Positions 21,309 through 33,490 of a stretch of DNA of 64,000 nucleotides are shown here, one piece after another. The translations under genes and the position numbers were made by a program. Source of the stretch: Hyaloscypha bicolor E (taxonomy: Eukaryota > Ascomycota > Leotiomycetes > Helotiales > Hyaloscyphaceae); contig NW_020194551.1 in NCBI RefSeq assembly GCF_002865645.1, positions 282,877-346,876 of the forward strand. Reading direction: 5' to 3'. Numbering within the stretch: position 1 is the first letter of the stretch; every line of letters starts with the position of its first letter. The notes under the pieces were generated by a model that saw only the letters and a program-made list of their open reading frames with translations, made no database searches and had not been told where the DNA came from.

Positions 21309-24300
21309 TCAAAGCCCCCATAGCCTCATCCATTTTCCTATCCATTCTACAGTTACCTTCGTGGGTTCAGATGCTTGCTGACTATCCCGAAGAAGCGCCT
21401 TCACCTCATACATTGACCTCGCATTTGAAGGCCCTTCCTTCAGACTCAACCCACGCATGAAATCGAGAAGCTTCAATGCAAGGTTTATCTCAACGATAGC
21501 TCCATTACTTTCAAGGCTGCTCTGCTCCAAGATCTCTACCCACTCTCTCAACGCTACCAGTTTCTCGATTCCGGCGATCGTTTGAACGTGTGGGACTAGA
21601 GCAGACCATATCGTTGTCCGAGAGTTTACCAAATTGTACACCATTGTACGCATACCGTTCCGGCGGAGGGTGTTTTTCACAAGTTCCAGCATGGTCAAGG
21701 CCAGCACATCCACAGGGATCCGGTCTACAGCTTCAAAGGTCCCCAATGTCTCAGGGAGAGCGCCAAGGTGCTTCGAACTCGTCACAATGCTTGGAAGCCA
21801 TTCATTTCTATTCCATACACAGTTCCCTTCCAGCGGTCCCGTAATCTGCCCCGTCCGCAGAATAGTACTTGGGATGCCCGAGGATCTAGAGAAATTCTGG
21901 ACAAGATGCTCTCATATAGACTTCGACTCTGCATATCCAATTTGCTCGGGAGCATCGAAGTCATCCGGAACTGCCTCAGGGACCATCTCGCCGGGGTGTA
22001 ACACCATCAACCCATGAGCAATCGATACGCTTGACATAAATATCAGCGGCGCTTCATGTGCAGACTGAGCGCTGAAGTCGAGCAAGTTTCGGACGCCTCG
22101 AATCCATGATTCGAAGGAGTCGAGGATAAAATTGAAGTCCACCTGCCAATCGTTATGTATAACAACAGTGGTATTGTTCAAGGGCTCGGCATATTTCTCT
22201 GGTCCAAGTCCAAGTTCTCGTTGTGACAAGTCAGCCTGAAGAAATTCAACCCGCTCATTTTCCCAGGCGGTGTTCAGACCACGGGCTATACTGGACTTCT
22301 TCTGTCTATCTTTCGAATTTGGCGATCGGTTGAGACAGTAAATTTTGCCGACTTCGGAATTGGGCATGTTGTCGAAAGCCGCCAAAAGATAACTTCCTAA
22401 TGAGCCTGTTGTCCCAGTCAAGAGGACATTCTGGAGGAGTTTGCCTGCTTTCCTGCAGGGATGGAAGAAGGTAGACCACGCGAGTACTGTTCGAGTAAGT
22501 TTTTCATCTTGACCTCTCGCGTGATTTTGTTCTATTCCTTCCATTTTGTGGGCGAGGCCGAGAATTTCTTCTGTCATCTTGTCAACAGATGGAGATGAGT
22601 AGATCAATCGAGGATTGATCTCTTCCAGGAATATGAACGCTCCAATGGTATGTACTGCTGCTCTAAACCGCTGGACGACCAGAAGAACTTTCAAAGAATC
22701 CATGCCACGATAAAACGCATCATAAGAGCCATGCAAATCTTTTATCTCCAGGGCTTGGCTATAGATCTCCCCTGTGAAGGTTTTGACGCTTTCTGAAGAC
22801 CTTGAAGTCTCCAACGTTAGGCCTTCAATCAGCGGATCGTTTTGCTGTGAAGAGAGCAGTTGATCAAGTTCCTTGGAATATAATTTCACGGTCATCCGCC
22901 TTTACACAGTACCCTTTCCAGCCCTCAAGAATGGTTTCCGCATGTTGCAAAAAGTATGAGAGATTTCGGACTCTTCGCGAGCCCGGGAGCGAATCAATTT
23001 GACTCTTGGACTGTTGGCCATATCTTCCTCATCGCTTCCAGTCGTTCTACGTCTGTTTTTGGTTCATTGTCATGCTTCATCTCGACCAGCAAAGACGGAC
23101 TGAATCGGTACTCACCAACGATCAGCACAGATTTGACAAAAGGGTCCGAAAGAATCACGTTTTCCATGGGAATTGGATTTATCTTCTCCCCGTTTGAGAG
23201 AACAATCAAATCGTCAGCTCTCCTTCTGTACTTCCACCACCCGGAGTTGTTGGGTGTGGCGAATACTGATCCTTGGTGCGGAACTCTAAGATATCGGGAA
23301 ATACATCGAAAACAACTTAATATTTGTTCGTGTGTTTGTCGTTCACGATGACCTGCTCGTCACTCCGTCCGATATCTCTTCGAATTCATAGCCAATATTC
23401 TCGTACCATCTCATTTTGTCCCAGACCTCGTTACCACCAGCGATGAGGTGGTGCTATCCCATTTCGGTTCCACCGAGAAAGCTGAACAAATGCGTGAGGA
23501 CTCCAGAAAGAACGTTGCCTATCTCTGGTCGATGAGGGCCTCCACCGTAGGAGACGTGTTTCAGTTTAGTCAAGTCCTGAAGTCCAGACGGGTCTTTCGC
23601 TAGGTCCTCAAGGATGGATGGTGGAGCAGCAATCACATTAATGATTCCTGGCTTCAATAATTGCACGACATACTCCGCAGTCATGGGAACGCTTGGGTGT
23701 CCAAAAACAAGGTTCATCTCATATATCACGGTAAATATATGAAAGGTCAGTCCGCCTGCCTCAAATCGCTTTCACTACTCTATAGTTCCCGGGAAGAAAC
23801 AATTGTGGGGATCTTACATGAAAACAAGGAAGTAGACATAGTGCATTTTCATGCCAAAGTGTTGTTTTGACCAATGGCGCTCCTTGAAGAACCAGGAGGT
23901 CATTTCCCTAGTCTATCTTACTGAGATATCTTGTGTTCCATCCGATAGGCTTCGGATTCCCCGAAGTTCCAGAAGTATGGATTGCCACGATATCGTAATT
24001 CGCAGCCGTTTCGAAAGTCACGTCGTAAGGGCAATGAGGGACGGAATCTTCAGCATGGATGCTGGACGGTGTTGGCGCGTGGACCTTGCGAATGTGAGGC
24101 ACAGCATCGAAAACATGTTGCAACATCTGGTCTTGGGACGCGCACGAAACAATGTTCTTGCAATCGACCTTTTGAAGAGACCTATATAACTGGGCTTCGA
24201 TAGTGTTCCGTTGCGAAGCAAAGAGGGTCTAGAGTTGCATGAGAAAAGTTGGGCAGGCAGACTTCTTAACGCACTTTTCGACCAGTCTTTCATGCAGCGA

Positions 24301-24576
24301 AGAAGAAAGCAATATATCGAAGATCATTGGGGCCAAAGTATGCAAAAGGATTTTCTCTTTCTTCAACACCGGGAAATTTAGCATCGAGCCACCAGCAAAC
24401 CCGGTTCACAGCATTGGCAAGACGTGGTAGCTGATGCTTTCAAACCCTTCTGAAGAGTTTGTGCTTTTCGGGAGCAGTGCAAACGTCCTCGAGTATCCAG
24501 ATCTGGCTCTATCATCGATGATCTGAGAGTAGAGTCTCTCGCCATATCTCTCTGAGTTGGGTTGTGTCGAAGTCAT
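21309..24576 (-). pseudogene. Dead NRPS-like A-T-R enzyme (adenylation, carrier, thioester reductase)
   Basis: Start ATG at 24576. The order is adenylation domain, carrier domain, NAD-binding reductase. Visible landmarks: NPFAYFGPNDLRY, then HTSGTSGNPKP near 23,945 (the AMP-binding loop), a VSYGGGPHRPE segment, FRTKDQYSPHP, LIVLSNGEKINP near 23,190 (late adenylation motif), FYRGMDSLKVL near 22,700 (pantetheine serine), and VLLTGTTGSLGSYLL near 22,420 (Rossmann loop). The 3.27 kb span matches the roughly 1,050-1,090 residues of intact enzymes. Stops: TAG 23454-23456 (Trp expected), TGA 22994-22996, TAA 22902-22904 (Gln expected), TGA 21912-21914 inside YAESKS. There are also frameshifts near 24,420, 24,250, 23,350, 23,230 and 22,950. 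Intact members reduce an amino acid or aryl acid to an aldehyde; the substrate here is unknown. Confidence 0.88.
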
Positions 24577-25305
24577 TGTCGTTTACGAAGTTGCAAGAAA
24601 GGTGTATCACGTGGGCTCATTCAACTTCTCAATGCAGTGGAAAGCTAAAGCCTCCATGGCAAGGAGGTCCGCACTCTATATCTTCTTTCATGCCTCTGAT
24701 CAAATTATATTCATGTGCCTTTCCAAAGTCACTTGATGGAACAAACTACACGAAGGCATATTTAGGCTGGAATCTCACGTTATCATCAATTGAAGCAAGC
24801 AGAGCGGAGTGGAAAGTGCCCTGGATCGAAGGGAGAAGTACCTTATCGAGAGTTTCTCTTCAACTTATTCCTGTCTAAATGTGCGAGGTTTGATACAGCC
24901 CAATGAGGTCGATGCGTGGCAGCAGCTGTCAGCACTAGTCATTTACCAGATCGCAATTAGCATCTAGCATGTCATCTAACTTGACCGAGTGACGAGTGCG
25001 AGATGGGTGTTCGGTCACTAAAGTTTTCACACATTTCTCAATTATCAGAATATTCGGTCGACGGCCCTAGTGGGGCCACCTGTGCGATAATTTTCAGAAT
25101 AGATGGCTGTCACTGCATGTCAGTTTCTTAAGTGAGGCTTCAACATTTCATAAATGCAAAAGTTGTTATTGTACCAAGATTTCCATTACTTTTCAGGACA
25201 ATGACCCAGAAAAATAAACCAAAGCTCCCAAGGATATCACAACACGTTCTAGTCTAATAGGCTCAAAATATCGAAAGTCACAAAGGAAACTAATCTTGAC
25301 AGAAT
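24577..25305. other. Intergenic between the dead reductase and hydrolase genes
   Basis: Nothing coding supported. It would be the upstream region of the reductase gene; both genes run on the minus strand. Confidence 0.45.
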
Positions 25306-26257
25306 CTAAAGGGAAGCCTCGATACCCTTGAGAAATAATAGGATGGCCTCATGCATCTGTCCCCGACCAAGCTGTTCCAGATAATAATGTCCCGCGTTCT
25401 CCGACATCACAATCTTAACATCAACCTTCTTAACTCTCTTCAAGAACAATTCAGCCAAGAGCAAAGGAGTCCAGAGGTCCTTCTCAGGTTCGTCAGAAGA
25501 ATCGGGCACGCTGTGAACCCTCTGGTAGAACCACAGGCTTGTAGTTCATGAACTAGGAGAGGAAACGCATTGAAGTCCAATGTGCGGCGGATGTTCTGTC
25601 ACCCATGAAGATCCTCATTGCTGCAGTGTCGTTGGCGAGTACCCACATCTTGGAGGCCAAGTAGAACGGAATCGAGATGTTGCGCAGGAAAGGAATTGGT
25701 GCGAAGAGCTGAGCGGATGGCACGCCGACACGGGACATGAAGAGGTTTCGACAGCTTTCGTCTCGGACTTTGTTGAATTTGGGTGTCCAAGAAGGTCATG
25801 CCAATGATACCTTTGACTTGTTGAGCGCGGCAATGTAGGAAGTGAGCATCCTTTCAGCTCTGAGACCATAGAGGACAACGGGCCTTGGATCATGCTCAAG
25901 CTCAAAGTTGACAAAGTCATCACCGATGTTGACCCAATCCTCGCAGGCGACTGTTGTTCCAGCAGCCACCTTTGTCATGCCGTACATTGGCATATCGACG
26001 GCAACTGCTTAGACCCCGCATTGAGGAAAGGGACACTTAATAACAGGGACATTTGACGACCATTGGTGCCGACTCCGTGATGCATTATGACTCAAACCTT
26101 GGCATCTGGGCTTCGCCATCTATCAAGATGGATGGTGTGACCGCGGTTTCCCCACCCTTCTTCGACGGGTGTGGCTTTCGTCGAAATGAATAGACTCAGG
26201 GAGGAACTTTTGGATTTCTTTCCAAGTTGACTGGTTTTCGTACGTTGGAAGTGGCAT
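25306..26257 (-). pseudogene. Dead alpha/beta-hydrolase-like gene
   Basis: ATG at 26257, then MPLPTYENQSTWKEIQKFLP. A frameshift follows near 26,190, after which STKATPVEEGWGN and HHGVGTNGRQ (oxyanion-region style) read in another frame past a TGA. Another shift leads to VDMPMYGMTKVA, VNIGDDFVNFE and a degraded nucleophile-elbow area (LYGLRA where a G-x-S-x-G-like turn would be expected), then MGDRTSAAHWTSM. A last piece, ending in a TAG at 25306-25308, has KIVMSENAGHYYLEQ, whose GHY matches the catalytic His region. The order and length (about 950 bp) fit a single alpha/beta hydrolase. Its position beside the A-T-R reductase, in the same orientation, suggests one former cluster. The assignment is by fold-level pattern, not by a close homologue. 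Confidence 0.7.
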
Positions 26258-27113
26258 TTCTATTGAGAGGTGACTGGTTGAGAGACAGAATATCAGCTTG
26301 CTGTCAGAATTATAAGTGCGAAGATATGACGATGAAGCGATGGAATGATGATGAGATTGAAACTATCTGTGAACCTTACCAAGCACTCTTTATACACCAG
26401 TTGGAACTACATCTTCCGACGAGTATCTGGGCATTGAAGGTTATCGCAAGTTGAGACTTTACTATTCTTGAAAGCCCAGCTGCGAAAACCATCTCAGGTG
26501 AACGAATTGAAGTCTTGGCCTGTGTGAAAACTGAAAAGACAGAGAAATACATACGGTGGCAGCATGGTTCCCTCGTCTTTGTGTTTAAATGGCATCAGGG
26601 TTACCGAATTGAAGCAGAGGTCGAGAGTTGGAGGTTCGGTGCGGATTTTGCGTATTACCGGGGATAGCTGCCAACTTCTCAGCAGTTGTCTACAGGCTGA
26701 ATCACTGCCCCTGAAGGCCGGGGAAATAACCTATTAGGGCGATGTACTTCGGCGGTTGGGATTAATAATCAGAGCTGCAGTGTTCGGGTTTGCTTTGATC
26801 GGTTGGTTGTACGACGCACCATGACACTTTATCGGAAATGCGAGAAACTTTTGTAGTAGAGAACTGAAGTCACCAGGTGACGAAAGTCCCATTGATTGAG
26901 AAGTCTTTTGCCTATAAATTATACAAACCTAGCTGTAACTCTAAAGAACAATTTTTGGCCAAATGTGATTGTCAAAACGGCTTCCTTGATTTTGAGAGGG
27001 ATGTGCGTCAGCTCATCGGTCGCTTCTCACCGCACTTCGTCAACTCTCTTCCTTGACTCTGCAAAAATTATAAACCTCCCAAGAACACCTTGAATAACGC
27101 CCAAACTTTCAAA
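26258..27113. other. Intergenic, upstream of the HIT gene
   Basis: No gene supported. The last 200 bp probably contain the HIT promoter; I cannot identify a specific site. Confidence 0.45.
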
Positions 27114-27752
27114 ATGTCTTGTCCTTTCTGTATGATCGCTGATTCCATCCCGCCAGCAACTGAACCCAAGGTCTTGACTACCCCGCTGGGTTCCGCATAT
27201 CCGGTCCTGTCAACCGCAATAGTCATCGCATTCCTCGATATTGCTCCAGTGACACCAGGACATATTCTCCTCTGTCCGCGAAGACATTGTGAGAAAGCCA
27301 CTGATATGACAGTTGCAGAGGCCGCTGCTTTGGGGGTCTGGCTTCCCATTCTCACTCGGGCTTTGCTCAAAGTGCTGGGAACTACAACTGAAGAGGCAGG
27401 CTGGAATATCATTCAGGCGAATGGCAAGCTTCTCGAAACCAACTTCGTGCAGTATGTTGACTTCCTGGTAGGATCAGAAGCGGGACAAACAGTCCCACAT
27501 TCTCATTTCCATATCATTCCCCGTCTTGGAGGTCCACGTGGTGCGACGGATATCTCGGATGCTGAAAGAAAGAATCTTGCTTTGGGAGAGGGACCTAGAA
27601 TCAAGTTAGATCATGAAGAGGGGACTCAACTCTGTATTGCGATTCAATTTGCGTTGCGACAAGAGATTCGGAAGCTCCAGGCTGGGAAGGAGTTGGGAGG
27701 CCCTGATGAGGAGCTATTTGTGAACTTGCATGGGCATGGGTTAGAGTTGTAA
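27114..27752 (+). CDS. HIT-family protein (histidine-triad nucleotide hydrolase type), 212 aa
   Basis: Single exon. I chose the ATG at 27114 because it gives the usual HIT opening, MSCPFCMI; the frame is open for eight codons further upstream but without an ATG. The histidine triad VPHSHFHIIPR has its histidines at residues 129, 131 and 133, preceded by the expected TPGHILLCPRRH strand region and WNIIQANG. Members hydrolyse or transfer nucleotides from AMP-linked or dinucleoside substrates. The length exceeds that of minimal HINT proteins because of a C-terminal helical tail that includes LRQEIRKLQAGKELGG. The coding sequence is clean, in contrast to the dead genes just upstream. Confidence 0.92.
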   Translation: MSCPFCMIADSIPPATEPKVLTTPLGSAYPVLSTAIVIAFLDIAPVTPGHILLCPRRHCEKATDMTVAEAAALGVWLPILTRALLKVLGTTTEEAGWNIIQANGKLLETNFVQYVDFLVGSEAGQTVPHSHFHIIPRLGGPRGATDISDAERKNLALGEGPRIKLDHEEGTQLCIAIQFALRQEIRKLQAGKELGGPDEELFVNLHGHGLEL

Positions 27753-27816
27753 TTAGGTAGAAAGGAAGCCACCTGCTGTTCGATCTTCTTTGCTCTTTAT
27801 GTATTGGAGTGAGGAA

Positions 27817-27845
27817 GGTACGCCCGAGTGGCCAAGGCGTTGAGA
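27817..27845 (+). other. 5' fragment resembling a class II tRNA (Ser/Leu type)
   Basis: The stretch CGCCCGAGTGGCCAAGGCG matches the D-arm and A-box of serine or leucine tRNAs, with a GCC/GGC D-stem. I find no anticodon arm, no GGTTCGA-type B-box and no matching 3' acceptor strand in the next 130 bases. At best it is a truncated tRNA or a chance match. Confidence 0.3.
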
Positions 27846-28088
27846 AATTGAAACGAAGTAGAATTAACTAGGAGTTGACCGCATTCTATGGGACGAAGTG
27901 CATGATCGCAGCTTGAGAGGAAGGAAGCATGGACTAGCATTGAACTGTCTTGAAGTAAGTTGACGATGCCATTTCACCTCGCTTGGAAAGAATAGGGGAA
28001 AGCAGAGCAAGTCCAAATCCGGACTTGGCCCGACCATAAGTCCCCCACTAAATGTCTCGGCGAGAGACCTTTTCCTTCTTTCATTTGC

Positions 28089-28800
28089 TTATCCAGTGTG
28101 GCAGCGCCCATACACTTTGGGCACATTTTCGCGAATGAGCCTCGAAGTCGAGGTGATCGTGATCGTGATCTTGGTCTCGCTTCTGTAGCCTCTCACTCTA
28201 AGACAAAGCTCGCAGATGGGCTTCATTACTTGATTGGTTTTTTCAGGACATAAAGGCCCGAACAGTTCAGCGAACTTGAGGTTCTGAAGCATTTCATTCG
28301 CAAGGTTCTTCTGGAGAAATCGAGGACAACCCCTGTTTGGAGATGGCATTGGCCAGGCTAGAACCAATCGCAATAAAAACTAAAATAACTAAACCAATGC
28401 CAACAATCAAGAACATTTGCGGCTATACTCTGGCTCTAATATGACCCTCGATCGTCGATTTGCAAATAACAAAAGCAAATACGAGGTGGATCGATAACGT
28501 GCCCAGTTTCCTGGAACATTCCAAGCCTATCTCTCTCCACACATCCATTTCTTTCATAAAACCTGGGCGTATTGGCAATCGGTGTTTGGTTGCCTTGTTG
28601 GAAATTTGGTCTAGAATGTCACCGACTTTCAGCTTCTGTAATATCGTTGTCTCGTATACCGCTTGCTTTTTCAGCCCAAAATACGAGGCTCCGGAAGTTG
28701 CATATCGATAAATCACAACACGCCAGAGTGGGAAGAGTATCATATCACTCGGGCAAAGGATCAAGTTGGTTGGTGTTGCCTCGTCCTGCAGTCATATGTT
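28089..28800 (-). other. Unrecognised, possibly decayed membrane-protein sequence
   Basis: Two minus-strand frames look protein-like. One (28764-28423) includes SIHLVFAFVICKSTIEGH. Its frame reopens after a stop with a hydrophobic run (FLIVGIGLVILVFIAIG) near 28,400. The second (28373-28089) follows in another frame with helical sequence (NLANEMLQNLKFAELFG). Together they could be one gene with a stop and a frameshift. I recognise no family and could be over-reading chance frames. Confidence 0.25.
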
Positions 28801-28849
28801 GGCTTCCGTTGGAATAGATACCAGGACTGGATTGGCGGTTAAAGTGGAG

Positions 28850-30601
28850 GCGCTTCGGGAAATAGGTTTCTCTAGTCCCTAAGTTTAGAACATCCCCAAT
28901 GCAACCCTAAGCTGTATAATGCATGTCGTATGCTTGATTTAATAGGGACCAGGAAGAGGCGGTGAGGCGGCAAGAAAGCAACAGCACAAGGCAGCCCCTA
29001 AATTTGGAAGCGTCAGATTTGTGCCTTACTTGTTCCTCAATATATGGAGTTTATAGATGGATTGAACATGAGCTATTCCCTATCGGGCATTCAATTAAAT
29101 TAGCAAGATTTCCACCTCAAAATCATGGTATATGTTTGTGAGAGAGCTGTTGGTGTCACATGATTACATACTCCGGAGCACAAACGCGCAAGATCCTCTT
29201 TGAAGATGTAATCGTCGCTCCCCAAAAAATCATACAGAAATAGAGTTATTTTAGGAGGAGATAAAGAGCTTATCCAGGGAGATCCTTAACTGTCACGCAC
29301 TGGTTCACCAGCTGCGGGAAATTCCCCTACAAGGCTCGGATCACGTCCCTACATCTTGGAGGCATATTACCGAGAAGAGAGGTGAGCTTTGGATACTTTC
29401 GCACCCACGTTCAGGAGATCTGTCAGAGGTTGCACAGTTTGTCTCAAATACATGGAGGGCATAGCAATCTCGGAAGGCTTGATGCACTTGATTGCAACGG
29501 AATAAGATCGGGTCCAGTGAATGGCAATCGATCGGATCCGTCTCCCTCTGCGCAAAAACCTCAAGCTGCCTGTCGATCTTCATGTCACCTGGGAAAAGGA
29601 AATGGGAAAGAAAACCCCAGACCCTACCTATTGTGTCTCGCGATTCGTTTCAGGGAAATGAACTTTGAAGAACTCCTGTAGATAGTGGTTGGATGAAATT
29701 GCCGAAGGCTTAAATGATTGATAAATGATATATCAGGGGTTGTTTGATGGGTCATCCCAGATTTTCGTCGCCCTACCGCCTTGGGGGAGAGTGATGGCTA
29801 AATTGGTGCGTTAATTGCGCAGTCTGCATTGTTCGATTGGTGATTTCAAGTTAATTCTATTATCGAGTAAGAACATGTAGTTGGGAGCTGGTGGCGTCTG
29901 TGATGGCTGTTGAATATTGACCGAGTGCCTGCGAAAGTTTTGGAACTAGAATTACAATTGCTGTATTTCGGGGCAGAACCTTTCCCCTACCACGTTGAAT
30001 TGAAGTTCCCGGCGTACATATGACAGACGTGGAAATATCTACATGCGCTGGGAAACATCGGGAAAGATTTAAGCCAGTAATGGCAAGCTGGAGGGAGAAA
30101 CAACCTTGGTCCAGGATGCTGTTGAATATGCTACATACGTTGTTGTTGTTTACACGGCAAGGAATTCTAGGATAGTGCAAGAGCAGTGGTTGACTTTCAG
30201 TGACAGTCAACCAACCCCAAATCAAACGCGAATAAGAGGTGAAGATTAGAAGTTGGTAGTGATTGGTAAATCACGCAATTGTGAGCAGAGCTCTAAAATT
30301 ATATGCATGCAATTTGATTCAGTGCACAACATCAGGATGGAGAAGAGCAAACCTTCCGTCCGGACAACTCCACTTCTCACAAACTTGATTTTACTAAGTG
30401 CGGTCTTGATACAACGTCAGACTGGGAAGCAGAGAGAAGGGAAAGGAGCATTTGTAACTCACAAGCCGTTGTCTGTAACCATAGGTTCTGCTTTGGTAGC
30501 GCAATCTTGTTGATTATTCGGGTCAGAGGAGCCTAAAATCAAACCCATCCGCTTCATAGTTGGCGCAACCAAATCGGCCCAACCTCGCTCGTTTGAATTG
30601 A
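28850..30601. other. Intergenic, no gene seen
   Basis: Several frames of 80-120 codons exist on both strands (for example minus 30225-29860), but none shows a motif, a splice pattern or convincing composition. Confidence 0.4.
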
Positions 30602-30674
30602 GGATGTTATTCGTTCACCACAAATGACTCGGTTTGGATCTCAATAGAGATTACTTGCGTAAGCTCCTTTGGCG

Positions 30675-30969
30675 TCACTCCTTAATCTGAAGCTTAATCT
30701 TCAGATCAAAGGGCAGGATTCCCTTTGTAACACTCAAGTCCTGTCCAAAGGAAAAACCGTGAATATGCATAGTATTAAAAGCCTGCTGAATTAGTGTTAG
30801 TTATGTCCAATTTTGTATGTTTGGGAGTAAAGGAAAAGGAGGTAAGGCTTACATTGACAGTGGAATTCATTATTTTGCGATATATGTCCCGGCCCACGGG
30901 CGAGTGTTGAATTCCGAATTGTCTGAAGGCTGTGCTTGAGATGAAAGGATTCCCGCTCAACTCACTCAT
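30675..30969 (-). CDS. Small two-exon protein of unknown family, 75 aa (possibly truncated)
   Basis: Exon 1 is 30969-30853 (ATG, 39 codons, starting MSELSGNPFISS). The 67-bp intron has GTAAGC, an ACTAAC branch site and TTCAG. Exon 2 is 30785-30675, with TMHIHGFSFGQD and a stop. The splice signals are strong, which is the main support. Past the TGA, a different frame stays open to about 30607 with similar character (GVTPKELTQVISIE), so the gene may have been longer and lost its end to a frameshift. No domain recognised and no signal peptide evident. Confidence 0.5.
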
Positions 30970-33490
30970 CTTCGCAAGATATTGAGGTATTAGGACCTGC
31001 TGTCTGAAAGGTGAGATTTGCGATGTACAACAAACATATATTTACAACAAAGGAGGATCCTGAGAGGTGCAATGTGCGTCAAGACAGTCCATCTCTTCCC
31101 ACAATGTGCAACAAATTTCTCTCGTTTCCAAGTGCTACTAGGTGAAAACAAAGTCTCGCTTCATATTAAGCGAACCCCCTTTCCATCCCCGCTCTTCGCA
31201 ACCGTCTTCCACAAACCCGCAATGAAAATACCGTAAATTTGCTGCCTTCCAACAATACTCTGCCTCACCCCAAACTCTTCAAACCCAACAGACCATGGCA
31301 GGAGGTCTCAAAATTGCAGCCTGCCACTCGGCGCTTCCGACACTCAAAACGCTGGCGCCTAATTTGCCCACCCCCACAGGACTCACCAGAGACTCCAATA
31401 TTTGATGACTCCTTACCCGCTGGACCGGCACGGGCCTTCAGTTTTTCAACATCAGATGAACACCTCCCCGCTCGCCTCACCCCCCAAATGAAATCCCGTT
31501 TCCGAAACCCTGCATTCCCTGCCCTAAATTCAGGCACACTGGCACGAGTCTGCCTGTCTGCCTAGCAGCGAGTCGCCGTTTCAGGAATCGGGGCAGACTG
31601 CCCTCTCAGCGCTACTATCACATCTTGGGTTGCGCCTACAGAGGAACATCGTATGCTCGCCACCGTATTCTTTACGCAGCTCATTGGATGCTTGAACGGC
31701 GCCTTGATCACGGGAGCCCCCGGCCCGCTTTTGTAGGGCTGGAGGGGCTGTTGGCGAGAACAATTTCAAATTCTTCATCTAAGCTACTAGTGGTATATTT
31801 TTGTTCTGTTAAAGTAGAAATAAGCCGATGTTAGTTGACGTGAGAATCTGCCTTGCAGACCCTCGCTCCTTCAGCCGCAGCTTACATTCCCCCAACTTCC
31901 AACGCTCATGCAGGCAGGACCCACTCAGCCCTACGGTATCGGTATCGCCGATTCCTCACTTGAGGATTGGTATTCGTTCCCCGCATTCGTGGTATAATTA
32001 GTGACTATGACCATGCGGACATAGCCACAATCTTGAGGGATTCAATGGCCTGTCTGAAACCGAAACCTTTTGCCTTACGATCCTTCGCCGGATTGATCAC
32101 TTTCCGCGCCCACCCCTTCATTCCTTGCGCAAGGCGATTTTAGCGCCCTCGAGGCGGAATACCGTCACAATTTCTGAGTCCTGAGCGCTTCTTCGTCGGA
32201 ATCATGAAGTGAAGGCTCACCGAAGCACTGCAATTTCAGCACAGGGCGAAGCGATCTGGCCCCTTGATTTGTGTCACCAACTACAAAAAAAGGAGTTTTC
32301 TCGATTCGGCCACCGAACTCAAGCAAGGAAGGAAGGAAGACTCCTGGCGTCGATCCACCCTGTAAGTAGGCGGAAATAGGCTTCAATCTCAGCCTCAGCC
32401 TCGTGTGACATTCCAACATCCCAATTCCAATTGATGTGACGTTGCTCGGTCGGAATGCAGACAAGAACGAGGCGAAAAGACAGTGGCATGTTGGCGATCG
32501 AAGAATACCTGGAAAAGGCGTCGAAAACAAGGAGCGCGGGAAATGATATCGATGTTCACGACCTTGTTTTTAAAATGATGATCCTTTGGATTTGGAAATG
32601 GTGGGGGACGATACCTGATTTTTGTGGTATGGCGTCCAGTGAAGATCGAGAGGCAGACGATTCGGAAGTTTGACAAGCCGGTTGGGGAAGCGTGTCGCCA
32701 TGATTGGACCTGTGCGTTGTGCAACACCAGAGATCATCTCGTGGACAAAAATGCATCGGATTAGCGTCTATCGGAAAGCGAGAGCCTCAAGATTGCATAC
32801 CGTGGGAGGTCGACCACAAATGAACTCATACCAGTTATTAAACCGTGAGTTTCGGTTAACTACAAGAAAGTCATCGAGGCAGACTCACGTTTGTAGAAAG
32901 GAGGTCGATTTACTGACACTACAGCTTGGTAAAATAAATTGGGTTGAACTTTTATACATGAAAGGTGCATTACATGCTCCTGATCTTCCAGCTTTGATCC
33001 AGCGAGCGTTTCGGGTGCCTGTTGACACAACGTATTGATTTGGAGAGGGGCATGCTGCGAATCGCCTCCAGAGAACGGATTGTAAAGAGACAATGCCAGG
33101 CGACACGGCCGAGAAGCCATGTGGGGCTTCAACTTCACAAAGTCCTCAACACGGAAAGAGATTTGTAAATCGCGAGGCGACAAGAGCCACCAATAAATAA
33201 ACTTCCACAAATCCCCACACCACACAGGTCCTCCTTGACACCGGCATTGATTCCACTTCTCCAGAGAGGCTGCAAGCTGTACGACAGGCGAAGTAAATTG
33301 TCCTGGCGAAACAGTCAGACTGGGTCGGTCAAGACACGCCAGAGGACTTGTCCAATATAAGTCTGAGAACATACGTGCGGATGTATGTATAACTCGCAAG
33401 GTAGCCGACTGTGTATTTATGCTTTTCATGTCCTTGGTAATTTTATTCCAAACAGGTGACCAGGTTGGTATCACCAAACACCAAAGGAAC
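30970..33490. other. Intergenic, no gene seen
   Basis: Short frames only. Long frames overlapping the 3' end of the next gene (for example minus 33606-32860) lie in another frame and look like shadows. Confidence 0.4.

Noticed and set aside
27817..27960. Complete tRNA gene
   Set aside because: No anticodon arm, B-box or 3' acceptor strand could be found after the D-arm-like sequence.
29341..29681. Overlapping frames on both strands near 29.5 kb
   Set aside because: Both strands are open over the same bases with no motif, so neither can be preferred.
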